The translations under genes and the position numbers were made by a program. Under the pieces are notes generated by a model. It was not told the DNA's origin. It saw nothing but the letters and a program-made list of their open reading frames with translations, and ran no database searches. From Pseudomonadota bacterium (GTDB lineage: Bacteria > Pseudomonadota > Alphaproteobacteria > Caulobacterales > Aquidulcibacteraceae), in NCBI GenBank assembly GCA_020161405.1, contig JAIUOD010000002.1, positions 124,001-188,000 on the forward strand: a stretch of DNA of 64,000 bases, read 5' to 3'. This document shows positions 63,986 through 64,000 of the stretch, piece by piece; within the stretch, counting starts at the first letter, position 1, and each line of letters opens with the position of its first letter.

Positions 63986-64000
63986 CCTCTTTATTAATTG

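Overview
The window is a compact, AT-rich stretch of an alphaproteobacterial chromosome. Placement rests on gene content and order. There is a coxB-coxA-ctaB-ctaG-coxC-DUF983-surf1-thrC-M16 peptidase cluster, a ChpT phosphotransferase beside a chemotaxis operon, CobS/CobT near BolA and a J-domain protein, an rsfS-rlmH-envC-ctpA-deacetylase-rppH run, hrcA-grpE, and DUF4167 next to prmC. The A/T-rich codon choice and small gaps resemble low-GC aquatic lineages near Caulobacterales/Hyphomonadales, but I cannot name a genus. No rRNA, tRNA, prophage, insertion sequence or CRISPR array was seen.

Layout. 1-5.2 kb: clpB (cut by the window edge) with a likely sigma-32 promoter, a parDE toxin-antitoxin pair, a POT peptide transporter, and a DUF6445-like/MmcQ-YjbR gene pair. 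5.2-9.8 kb: nhaA flanked by two paralogous exported proteins, then a threonine-dehydratase-like enzyme. 9.8-17 kb: cobT, a 28-bp-arm palindromic repeat, cobS, DoxX, an acyltransferase, DUF2147, a J-domain protein, bolA and DUF2306. 17-23.5 kb: cheA-cheW-cheY-cheB-cheR and, upstream, chpT. 23.6-24.3 kb: ydbL and ynbE. 24.4-33.7 kb: the cytochrome aa3 oxidase and assembly cluster with thrC and an M16 protease. It is interrupted by an unusual palindrome-rich spacer at 28150-28393. 33.7-38.9 kb: tldD, then an accessory islet (HNH nuclease, BrnA-like antitoxin, BrnT toxin), a VanX-type dipeptidase, and a DUF937-like and an exported protein. 38.9-46.4 kb: CorC/HlyC protein, aroB, aroK, a large exported protein, xerD, a CoA-ester lyase and a methyltransferase. 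46.4-54.5 kb: hydrolase, rppH, polysaccharide deacetylase, ctpA, envC, rlmH, rsfS, then divergent hrcA-grpE. 54.5-64 kb: a second palindrome-rich spacer, NodB deacetylase, MFS transporter, DUF4167, prmC, an HTH/DUF2975-type cassette, esterase, ABC-F ATPase, old yellow enzyme and a REP-like element.

Most genes sit in co-directional runs with overlaps of 1-8 bases, and four convergent pairs overlap at their stop codons. The cox cluster builds the terminal oxidase: CtaB supplies the haem precursor, CtaG loads CuB and Surf1 assists assembly. The che operon gives a complete signalling core without a receptor gene. ChpT links it by position to the CtrA phosphorelay. HrcA, GrpE and ClpB are protein-quality-control genes.

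The most interesting signals are non-coding. Two 45-nt palindromic elements differ only at five base pairs, each changed on both sides. A second repeat module is shared between the 28-kb and 54-kb spacers and again shows a covarying pair. Two promoters (brnT, hrcA) are placed so that transcription should begin at the start codon. rsfS appears to need a CTG start.
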